5,576 nt of DNA from Chloroflexota bacterium (GTDB lineage: Bacteria; Chloroflexota; Dehalococcoidia; GIF9; AB-539-J10), in NCBI GenBank assembly GCA_015222255.1, contig JADFUX010000041.1:1-5576 (forward strand), written 5' to 3'. Below are positions 1-5,571 of this stretch, piece by piece; position 1 is the first letter of the stretch; each line of letters begins with the position of its first letter. The position numbers were made by a program, and so were the translations under genes. The notes beneath the pieces were generated by a model. The model had not been told where the DNA came from. It was given only the letters and a program-made list of their open reading frames with translations, and did not search any database.

Positions 1-1062
1 AAGGAGAGCGACGCTAGAATCGAGGAGAAGATAAATAAGATAAAGGAACTGGAGTTCCTCTGGATAGGGCTAACCCTTAAGGCCGATCTCTTAGCCCTTC
101 AGTTTGAATCCGGGAATAAGGACAAGTTTCTGGCTCTGGTAAACAAAGCCTATCATGAGAGTAGCGCGCCGATGATCTTGATTTCAGAGGACATGGACGT
201 ATTGTTCTCCGCCAGGAATCTGTGTGCCGACAGAAATCCTCTCCTTTATCCCATAACCAAGGAAAATGTGGAGGAGGCAATACCAAAGATTAAGGAGAAA
301 CCCACCCCTGTAGCAATCAGAGCAGAGAATGTGGATTCGCTGGTGCCGTTAACCGTCAAGCTAAAGGAAGCTGGTATCGAGGACGTAGTTCTAGATCCCG
401 GGTCCAAGAACTTGATGGAGGGCCTGAGAGATCAGACTTTCATCAGAAGGGCTGCTTTGAAGGCGGGGTTCAGACCCCTGGGCTATCCCACAATAGCCTT
501 TCCTTGCTTCATTTCCAAAGACGGGCCGAAGGAAGCTATGGCCGCCGCCGCCCTTATAACCAAATTCACCGCGATTATTGTGCTTTCCGATTTCGAGCCA
601 CGCGCCTTGCTTCCTACCCTAATTGACAGGCTTAATATCTATACCGACCCTCGTTTCCCCATGGCCGTAGAGGAGAAATACTATGAGGTATTGGAGCCTG
701 ATGAATACTCCCCGGTTCTTGTCACCTCAAACTGGGCCTTGACTTACTTCCTTGTCTCATCGGCGACTGAGGCTACCAAGGTCCCCTCCTTCCTTTGCGT
801 GAAGGATGCGGAGGGCCTGGGTGTCCTTACTGGCTGGGCAGCAGGAAAGTTCGGCGGTGCTGACGTTGGTGCATTCATTAAGAAATCGGGAGTTGCTGAT
901 AGGGTAAAACACAGGAAGCTAATCATCCCAGGGAAAGTAGCCCGAATCAAAGGCGAGCTTGAAGATGCTCTGGACCTCAAGTGGGAGGTCATCGTTGGCC
1001 CCAAGGAAACAGTAGGGCTGGGAGCTTTCCTTCCATCGTTCGCTGCACAGTTAAGGAAATGA
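1..1062 (+). CDS. acsC: Corrinoid iron-sulfur protein large (gamma) subunit, 3' part
   Basis: This is the large subunit of the corrinoid iron-sulfur protein (CFeSP), which takes the methyl group from methyl-tetrahydrofolate onto cobalamin and passes it to acetyl-CoA synthase in the cytoplasm. The frame is open to the left edge, giving 353 codons; the family is about 440-450 residues (from memory). The missing ~90 residues should include the N-terminal [4Fe-4S] domain, so its cysteines cannot be checked. What remains fits a TIM-barrel domain (ENVDSLVPLTVKLKEAG, VVLDPG, FRPLGYPTIAFP) and, from about window codon 236, the C-terminal cobalamin-binding domain (SPVLVTSNWALTYF, DAEGLGVLTGWAAGKF, HRKLIIPGKVARIKGELE, EVIVGPKE). 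The ATG at 172 is internal, because family-like sequence continues upstream of it. The stop lies 6 bases before the nuoE-like gene, so the two are probably co-transcribed. The family is clear; the archaeal homologue is called CdhE. Confidence 0.93.
   Translation, partial: KESDARIEEKINKIKELEFLWIGLTLKADLLALQFESGNKDKFLALVNKAYHESSAPMILISEDMDVLFSARNLCADRNPLLYPITKENVEEAIPKIKEKPTPVAIRAENVDSLVPLTVKLKEAGIEDVVLDPGSKNLMEGLRDQTFIRRAALKAGFRPLGYPTIAFPCFISKDGPKEAMAAAALITKFTAIIVLSDFEPRALLPTLIDRLNIYTDPRFPMAVEEKYYEVLEPDEYSPVLVTSNWALTYFLVSSATEATKVPSFLCVKDAEGLGVLTGWAAGKFGGADVGAFIKKSGVADRVKHRKLIIPGKVARIKGELEDALDLKWEVIVGPKETVGLGAFLPSFAAQLRK
1053..1058 (+). promoter_or_regulatory. Ribosome binding site for the nuoE-like gene, inside the acsC end
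   Basis: AAGGAA overlaps the last codons of acsC and sits 10 bases before the GTG at 1069. It supports this non-ATG start and suggests translational coupling between acsC and the nuoE-like gene. Confidence 0.6.
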
Positions 1063-1068
1063 AAACCG

Positions 1069-1611
1069 GTGCCCACAAAACAAGAAGACCAGTTAACTGA
1101 GCAGTCAACTGAACGATTAGTAGAGGTCGTCACGTCATATAGCGGGGAAAGGAGAAACCTAATCCCCTTGCTTCAGGAAGCCCAGAAAAGATTCAGCTAT
1201 CTTCCGAAGGAAGCAATGCAGGGCATTGCCCATTCCCTTGAGGTTCCTGAAGTTGAGGTGTATGGAGTTGCTACCTTCTATAACCAGTTTCGCCTTGTTC
1301 CATTGGGAAAGCACCACATCCGCGCTTGTATGGGAACCGCATGTCACCTGGCAGGGGGCAAGCTCGTTTTAGAAGCTTTAGAGAGAGAGCTTGACATCAA
1401 GGTAGGAGAGACCACGCAGAATAAGGAGTTCAGCTTAGAGCGAGTCGCTTGCGTTGGCTGCTGCATGCTGGCTCCAGTAGTAGTTGTAGAAGACGATGTT
1501 CACCCCAAGATGACACCGTTTAAGGTGGAGGAGGCTCTAATACCCTATAGGTATGAAACCCAACCAGGGGGCTCAGAAAATGAGCAGTCTTCAGATGAAA
1601 GTCATGCGTAG
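1069..1611 (+). CDS. nuoE: NuoE/HydC-like [2Fe-2S] thioredoxin-fold subunit
   Basis: This 180-residue protein belongs to the 24-kDa (NuoE) family, the small [2Fe-2S] subunit that partners NuoF-type flavoproteins in complex I, NAD-linked formate dehydrogenases and multimeric [FeFe]-hydrogenases. An N-terminal helical part (about 12-75) ends in the family signature VYGVATFYNQFRLVPLG. The thioredoxin-like domain follows with all four cluster ligands: C87-x4-C92 in RACMGTACH and C128-x3-C132 in ACVGCCMLAP, with C131 as an extra cysteine. Residues after about 161 form a polar, acidic tail (QPGGSENEQSSDESHA) that is probably disordered. The start is GTG, chosen for the AAGGAA 10 bases upstream and the length. 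It lies between acsC and the nuoF-like gene and is expected to form a heterodimer with the latter. Family assignment is firm. Membership of true complex I is unlikely because no other nuo subunits are visible; HydC-like is an equally valid name. Confidence 0.93.
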   Translation: MPTKQEDQLTEQSTERLVEVVTSYSGERRNLIPLLQEAQKRFSYLPKEAMQGIAHSLEVPEVEVYGVATFYNQFRLVPLGKHHIRACMGTACHLAGGKLVLEALERELDIKVGETTQNKEFSLERVACVGCCMLAPVVVVEDDVHPKMTPFKVEEALIPYRYETQPGGSENEQSSDESHA

Positions 1612-1623
1612 AACATATCTCTG

Positions 1624-3555
1624 ATGACATTTGAAGAGATTGAAGCTCAAGCAAAATCAGAATGGAAAGATCTTCAGAGTAACACTCATATCCTGATTGG
1701 CACACCTACTTGCGGCAGAGCAGCCGGTGCTTTAGCCACTCTTGAAGCTTTCAAAAAAGAGCTATCACGGCGGAAGATTGACGTCAAGATCATTGAGGTT
1801 GGTTGTATGGGGCTGTGCTATGCTGAGCCTTTGGTGACCATATCCAAACCCGGTTCCTTCCGTGTTGTATACCATAACATAACACCAGAACTCGCTTCCC
1901 GCCTTGTAGAAGGCTACATCATGAGTGACGACCCTTGCCTCGAACTTGCCTTAGGCACCCTTGAGGGAGGCGAGGAGGAAGCCCCCTACATACCAGAGCT
2001 TCCCAGGTTTGAACACGAACTTCGCCTCGTATTATGGCGCTGTGGCTATATCGACCCCCAGAACATTAATCACTACATCGCCAATGGTGGATATGCCGCT
2101 TTGAATAGGGCCTTGACGATGCAGCCCGGGCAGATAGTTGAGGAGCTAAAGAGATCAGGACTCCGAGGCCGAGGTGGCGCTGGATTTCCCACCGGCCGAA
2201 AGTGGGAGCTTTGCCGCAGCGCTGAAGGAGAACCCAAGTATGTGATATGCAATGCTGATGAGGGGGACCCCGGTGCCTTCATGGACCGGGTTGTTCTGGA
2301 GAGCGACCCACACCAGACTATAGAGGGGATGATTATCGCTGCTTACGCCGTGGGGAGCCACCAGGGCTATATCTACGTTCGTGCCGAATACCCTCTGGCC
2401 ATTGAGTGCGTGCAGACTGCTTTGAGTCAGGCAGAAGAGATGGGTTTATTGGGGAACGATGTCCTCGGTAGCGGTTTTGGTTTCCACATCGAGATAGCCA
2501 AAGGCGCAGGTGCTTTTGTCTCCGGTGAAGAGACAGCATTAATGGCGGCTGTCGAGGGGAAGATGAGCACGCCTAGGCCGAGGCCACCCTATCCTGCTGA
2601 AGCTGGTTTGTGGGGTAAGCCAACCTTGCTGAATAATGTTAAGACTTTTGCCAATATCCCATTGATAATTCAAGGAGGGGCAGATTGGTTTTCCTCGATT
2701 GGGACTGAGGGAAGCAAGGGAACAGCCGTGTTCACCCTGGCAGGCAAGACTAACAATAAAGGATTGACTGAAGTGCCTATGGGAACGACACTGCGCGAGC
2801 TTATTTATGACATCGGCGGTGGAATACCTGAAGATAAAGCGTTCAAAGCGGTCCAGATTGGCGGTCCCTCGGGGGGTGCCCTCCCTGAAAGCGTACTCGA
2901 TACCCCTATCGATTATGACTCTCTTCGTGAGACGGGGTCAATGATGGGCTCTGGCGGACTAATCGTAATGGACGAGAATAATTGCATAGTCGATGCGGCG
3001 CGCTTTTTCCTGGATTTCACCATGAGGGAGTCCTGTGGCAAGTGCACCATGTGCCGCCTGGGAACCCTGCAAATGCTTCAGATTCTTCAGGACATTGTGG
3101 CTGGCAAAGCCAAGATCGAAGACCTTGACCTGCTTCTCAAGTTAGCTGAAGATATCAAGGCGGGATCGCTTTGTGCCCTGGGAGGAACAGCCCCCAACCC
3201 TGTCCTTACTACATTGCGCTACTTCCGGGACGAGTATGAAGCACATATCCTGGAAAAGCGCTGCCCTGCGAAAATATGTACTAATCTGACCGCATACTAC
3301 ATCATTCCTGATAAGTGTGAGAGAAGCTGCGAGCATTGTGTGCTTGTCTGCCCCACCGAAGCGATAAAAGGTGGGAAGGGCGAGATAAAGGCTGTAGAAC
3401 AGGAGAAATGTATTAACTGTGGCACATGTTTGGAGGTCTGCCCGCCCGAGTATGACGCAGTAGTGAAAGTTTCGCCAATTACCTTACTTCCGCCAGACGA
3501 TTTTGCTGCAAAGGAAAGAGCAGTGGTCAAGGCTATAGAAGAGGGTGAAGACTAG
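1624..3555 (+). CDS. nuoF: NuoF/HydB-like FMN- and NAD(P)H-binding iron-sulfur subunit
   Basis: A 643-residue flavoprotein subunit that should exchange electrons between NAD(P)H, through FMN, and a chain of iron-sulfur clusters. It has the long, three-part HydB architecture rather than the shorter complex I NuoF form. Residues 1-100 are a thioredoxin-like [2Fe-2S] domain with C30, C61 and C65. The central FMN/NADH domain has GLRGRGGAGFPTGRKW (179-194), CNADEGDPGAFMDR (209-222) and GAGAFVSGEETAL (about 294-306). The N3-type [4Fe-4S] site is C471-x2-C474-x2-C477 with C517. H541, C547 and C552 (HILEKRCPAKIC) resemble the region described as a zinc site in HydB structures (from memory). The C-terminus carries two ferredoxin motifs: C565-x3-C569-x2-C572-x3-C576-P, which has one extra residue, and a standard C596-x2-C599-x2-C602-x3-C606-P. 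The ATG lacks a clear ribosome binding site and follows the nuoE stop by 12 bases, suggesting coupled translation. No HydA, FdhA or other catalytic partner is in the window. Confidence 0.93.
   Translation: MTFEEIEAQAKSEWKDLQSNTHILIGTPTCGRAAGALATLEAFKKELSRRKIDVKIIEVGCMGLCYAEPLVTISKPGSFRVVYHNITPELASRLVEGYIMSDDPCLELALGTLEGGEEEAPYIPELPRFEHELRLVLWRCGYIDPQNINHYIANGGYAALNRALTMQPGQIVEELKRSGLRGRGGAGFPTGRKWELCRSAEGEPKYVICNADEGDPGAFMDRVVLESDPHQTIEGMIIAAYAVGSHQGYIYVRAEYPLAIECVQTALSQAEEMGLLGNDVLGSGFGFHIEIAKGAGAFVSGEETALMAAVEGKMSTPRPRPPYPAEAGLWGKPTLLNNVKTFANIPLIIQGGADWFSSIGTEGSKGTAVFTLAGKTNNKGLTEVPMGTTLRELIYDIGGGIPEDKAFKAVQIGGPSGGALPESVLDTPIDYDSLRETGSMMGSGGLIVMDENNCIVDAARFFLDFTMRESCGKCTMCRLGTLQMLQILQDIVAGKAKIEDLDLLLKLAEDIKAGSLCALGGTAPNPVLTTLRYFRDEYEAHILEKRCPAKICTNLTAYYIIPDKCERSCEHCVLVCPTEAIKGGKGEIKAVEQEKCINCGTCLEVCPPEYDAVVKVSPITLLPPDDFAAKERAVVKAIEEGED
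3541..3547 (+). promoter_or_regulatory. Ribosome binding site for the first cooC-like gene, inside the nuoF end
   Basis: GAGGGTG lies within the last codons of the nuoF-like gene, 8 bases before the ATG at 3556. The stop TAG (3553-3555) touches that ATG, so ribosomes finishing nuoF can start directly on cooC. Confidence 0.6.
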
Positions 3556-4320
3556 ATGGCTCACACAATTGTCTGCACCGGAAGGGGAGGAGTGGGAAAA
3601 TCAACCTTCGTTGCCCTAATTGTTAGATACCTCAAGCCCCCTTCTTTGCTTATTGATCTCGATCCTGACCTCAGTCTGGCCGACATGCTTGGAGTCGATT
3701 TTCGAGAACAGGGGAAAAGGACCGTGTGCGAAGCGCTTTACGACGTTATTGAGAAGAGAAAAAGCAATGTAAGCCCCTCAATTACCACACACGAACTAAT
3801 GGAATCTCTGCTCTGGAGCGATTGCTTGTACGAGCGTCCGAGTTTTGACCTCATCACTCTGGGAACGAAGTTTACTGAAGGCTGTCTCTGCGCTCCAGAC
3901 AACCTGCTGAGGAAAACGATTCCCAAGCTAGCCAAGAATTACGCTAACGTGGTGGTAGATTCACCAGCCGGCGTGGAGCACCTGAATCGGAACATAGTAT
4001 CAAACATAAATGATCTGTTTGTTCTGTGCGACCCCTCTGAGAAATCTCTCAAGCACCTGGCAAGGATCAAAGAGATCATCAAGCAAGTCGGAACTGGGTA
4101 CAATCACTTCTACCTGGTGGGAAGCTACGAATTCGATGAAGAAACAGAGGCGTATCTGCAAAATACGGGTGAAATCTATCTAGGCAAGATAGACTACGAC
4201 GCACATGTTGAGGAATACAACTTCGAGGGGAAGACTCTTCTCGCGTTGCCACAGGATTCACCTGCTTCTCTGTCTGCAAAAAGGATTCTGGCAAAGGCGG
4301 GTTATCAAATTGTTTCTTAA
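3556..4320 (+). CDS. cooC: CooC/AcsF-type nickel-insertion ATPase, first copy
   Basis: A 254-residue MinD/SIMIBI-class P-loop ATPase of the CooC family, which delivers nickel to CO dehydrogenase (CooC) or acetyl-CoA synthase (AcsF) during maturation. The P-loop is GRGGVGKST (9-17), followed by LLIDLDPD (31-38, the switch I/Walker A' region) and VVVDSPAGVEH (132-142, Walker B/switch II). The family's metal-binding C-x-C is present as C110-L-C112 in GCLCAPDNLLR; in CooC dimers this motif binds nickel at the interface. Length matches known CooC proteins. Arg10 stands where the deviant Walker A motif normally has its signature Lys. The start abuts the nuoF stop, placing the gene in the acsC-nuoE-nuoF operon. 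Its position beside acsC supports the nickel role over plasmid-partition or cell-division relatives. Whether it serves CODH or ACS cannot be decided from sequence. Confidence 0.87.
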   Translation: MAHTIVCTGRGGVGKSTFVALIVRYLKPPSLLIDLDPDLSLADMLGVDFREQGKRTVCEALYDVIEKRKSNVSPSITTHELMESLLWSDCLYERPSFDLITLGTKFTEGCLCAPDNLLRKTIPKLAKNYANVVVDSPAGVEHLNRNIVSNINDLFVLCDPSEKSLKHLARIKEIIKQVGTGYNHFYLVGSYEFDEETEAYLQNTGEIYLGKIDYDAHVEEYNFEGKTLLALPQDSPASLSAKRILAKAGYQIVS

Positions 4321-4501
4321 TCCATCAAGAAAGGAAAGGGAGGAAAAAAGAGATTTGCGCAGGCAGGAGACAAGAATACGGGACTCGCATCCCATTTCGT
4401 GACTATGTGATCGTGGCACATCAACCAGTTAATATGGAGCTAGACTGTTTGGCAGACGGTGGCTACCCTTGCAACAAGTTCAGCTTGAAAAGGCAGACAA
4501 C
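4321..4501 (+). other. 181-base spacer between the two cooC-like genes
   Basis: No gene, RNA or convincing terminator is visible. It opens with an uninterrupted purine run (4327-4353, A/G only) and holds a 4-bp inverted repeat GGGA/TCCC (4380-4393) too weak to be a terminator. A TAATAT (4430-4435) with a poor -35 is not a convincing promoter. With no clear terminator, read-through from the upstream operon into the second cooC is plausible but unproven. Confidence 0.5.
4488..4493 (+). promoter_or_regulatory. Weak ribosome binding site that decides the start of the second cooC-like gene
   Basis: AAAAGG lies 8 bases before the ATG at 4502. With the alignment to the first paralogue (MAHTIV versus MARVIV), it favours 4502 over the in-frame TTG at 4469, which would add 11 unmatched residues. 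Confidence 0.45.
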
Positions 4502-5281
4502 ATGGCTAGAGTAATTGTTTCCACCGGGAGAGGAGGAGTAGGAAAATCAACCTTCGTGGTTTTGGCGAGCCGGTATTTGAAGCCCCCAAAGCTACTCATA
4601 GACCTGGACCCCGATGAGAGTCTCGCTGACATGCTTGGAATTGATTTGAGCCAAGAGGGTAAAAAGAACATTTCCAGTGCACTTTACGACATTATACAAG
4701 AGAATAAGGGAGCTGGGCGCACAGGCTACGATCTTCTATCCGATGTACTACAATCTGCGATTCAGGGTGACTGCTTGTACCGGAGTCCAGAATTTGATCT
4801 TATCACCCTGGGAACAAAATTCACCGTAGGTTGCTATTGCGCTCCGGATGCAGTGCTCAAAGACTCCATTCCCACTCTGGTTGAAGACTACGAAGAGGTG
4901 ATAGTGGACTCACCGGCTGGATTGGAGCATTTCAATCGTAAGGTGGTAGTGGATATAGATGACCTGTTTGTGATTCTGGATCCCTCCGAAAAATCCATCA
5001 AGCATATCAAAAGAGTCACAGATATCACAAGGGAGTTGAAGGTTAGCTATAAACATCTCTACCTGATAGGGAACCACAGATTCACTGAGGAGACAGAGGA
5101 GTATTTACGAAGCGCAAGGGAAGCTTATTTGGGCAAAATAGACTACGATCCTGATATAAGACAGTACAATTTGGAAGGGAAACCTCTTCTTGAGCTGCCT
5201 GAAGATTCGCCAGCCTCCCTGTCTGTAAGGAGAATCTTGGTGGAGGCAGGCTACAGGATTAGGGATAGGAACCCAACATAG
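4502..5281 (+). CDS. cooC: CooC/AcsF-type nickel-insertion ATPase, second copy
   Basis: A 259-residue paralogue of the preceding ATPase, about 57% identical over 254 aligned positions by hand count, with one single-residue length difference around residues 71-82. It keeps the P-loop GRGGVGKST (9-17), LLIDLDPD (31-38), VIVDSPAGLEH (133-143) and the C-x-C metal motif as C111-Y-C113 in GCYCAPDAVL. Arg10 again replaces the signature Lys. The C-terminal part, including EGK.LLxLPxDSPASLS, is also well conserved. The ATG at 4502 is chosen over the TTG at 4469. The pair looks like a tandem duplication that has diverged. Family knowledge suggests one copy may serve CO dehydrogenase and the other acetyl-CoA synthase, but this is inference. 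All motifs are intact, so neither copy looks like a pseudogene. It has its own 181-base leader, so its regulation may differ from the first copy. Confidence 0.87.
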   Translation: MARVIVSTGRGGVGKSTFVVLASRYLKPPKLLIDLDPDESLADMLGIDLSQEGKKNISSALYDIIQENKGAGRTGYDLLSDVLQSAIQGDCLYRSPEFDLITLGTKFTVGCYCAPDAVLKDSIPTLVEDYEEVIVDSPAGLEHFNRKVVVDIDDLFVILDPSEKSIKHIKRVTDITRELKVSYKHLYLIGNHRFTEETEEYLRSAREAYLGKIDYDPDIRQYNLEGKPLLELPEDSPASLSVRRILVEAGYRIRDRNPT

Positions 5282-5432
5282 AGCCCAGCTAGGAAACGTC
5301 GCCTCGCGAGAAAAAAGGACAGTCAATGATCTTGGATTGCAGCTTATTGCTGCTGTCTGTGAAGCTGCTAATGTCGTTGAACGAAAGATAAAGGAAGCAA
5401 CACCTACTGAGCTGCACGGAGACCTACTCTAG
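5229..5432 (+). pseudogene. Possible remnant or unrecognised short reading frame
   Basis: An open frame of 67 codons runs from after a TAA at 5226 to a TAG at 5430-5432; its first ~50 bases overlap the end of the second cooC in another frame. It has no ATG or GTG, only a TTG at 5337 without a well-spaced ribosome binding site. The last ~36 codons read like ordinary soluble protein (LQLIAAVCEAANVVERKIKE, then TPTELHGDLL), which suggests the tail of a lost gene. I do not recognise the family, and chance is a real alternative. Confidence 0.15.
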
Positions 5433-5492
5433 GACTGAAGTAGAGAGACAGCGACGCTGCTTCAACCACGACAATGGTGCAGGTTCGCCATA
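5282..5492 (+). other. Noncoding stretch downstream of the second cooC
   Basis: About 210 bases with no supported gene. It contains the perfect palindrome CTCGCGAG (5303-5310) followed by six more A, but no hairpin with a downstream T-run, so I see no factor-independent terminator. Short inverted repeats at 5427-5445 (CTCTA/TAGAG) and 5449-5459 (CAGCG-A-CGCTG) are too short, or have too small a loop, to call. Confidence 0.5.
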
Positions 5493-5522
5493 TTGATACG
5501 CTTTGTCTCGATGTGCTAGAAT
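5493..5522 (+). promoter_or_regulatory. Candidate sigma70-type promoter with extended -10
   Basis: TTGATA (5493-5498, five of six matches to TTGACA) and TAGAAT (5517-5522, five of six matches to TATAAT) are 18 bases apart. A TG at 5514-5515, one base before the -10, gives the extended -10 form. Transcription should start near 5529-5531, about 40 bases before the ATG at 5572. The match and its position before a strong ribosome binding site make it credible. Confidence 0.55.
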
Positions 5523-5556
5523 CGGGCGTTTGGCGATAACGTGTTGAGAATTTGTA

Positions 5557-5564
5557 GAGGAGGT
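5557..5564 (+). promoter_or_regulatory. Strong ribosome binding site for the gene at the right edge
   Basis: GAGGAGGT is close to a perfect anti-16S match and the strongest such site in the window. Seven bases separate it from the ATG at 5572; a GTG at 5569 would be only four bases away and is less likely. Confidence 0.65.
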
Positions 5565-5571
5565 AGCAGTG

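Noticed and set aside
172..1062. ATG at 172 as the start of acsC
   Set aside because: The frame is open to position 1 and the upstream residues continue the TIM-barrel sequence, so the gene is cut by the window edge.
744..1133. 129-codon minus-strand frame across the acsC/nuoE junction
   Set aside because: It lies antisense to two well-supported genes, is rich in Ser, Thr and Pro as expected of a shadow frame, and has no recognisable domain.
1069..3555. Respiratory complex I locus
   Set aside because: No other nuo subunits are nearby, and the long NuoF with extra N-terminal and ferredoxin domains is the soluble HydB type.
4380..4393. GGGA/TCCC hairpin in the cooC spacer
   Set aside because: A four-base stem without a T-run is expected by chance.
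4407..4435. Promoter before the second cooC (TAATAT with upstream GTGATC)
   Set aside because: Only four of six -10 and three of six -35 matches; too weak to call.
4469..5281. TTG at 4469 as start of the second cooC
   Set aside because: The 11 added residues have no match in the paralogue, and the ATG at 4502 aligns exactly with the paralogue start.
3556..5281. ParA/MinD or NifH-type function for the two ATPases
   Set aside because: The C-x-C motif in G-C-x-C-A-P-D, the length near 254 and the acs context fit the CooC/AcsF family better.
5105..5326. 73-codon minus-strand frame at the end of the second cooC
   Set aside because: Mostly antisense to a conserved gene, with no motif or good start signal.
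5449..5459. CAGCG-A-CGCTG inverted repeat as a terminator
   Set aside because: A one-base loop cannot form a normal hairpin with the full stem, and no T-run follows.
13..5524. 10-base repeat GCTAGAATCG at both window ends (13-22 and 5515-5524)
   Set aside because: Several 10-base repeats are expected by chance in 5.5 kb, and one copy lies inside acsC.
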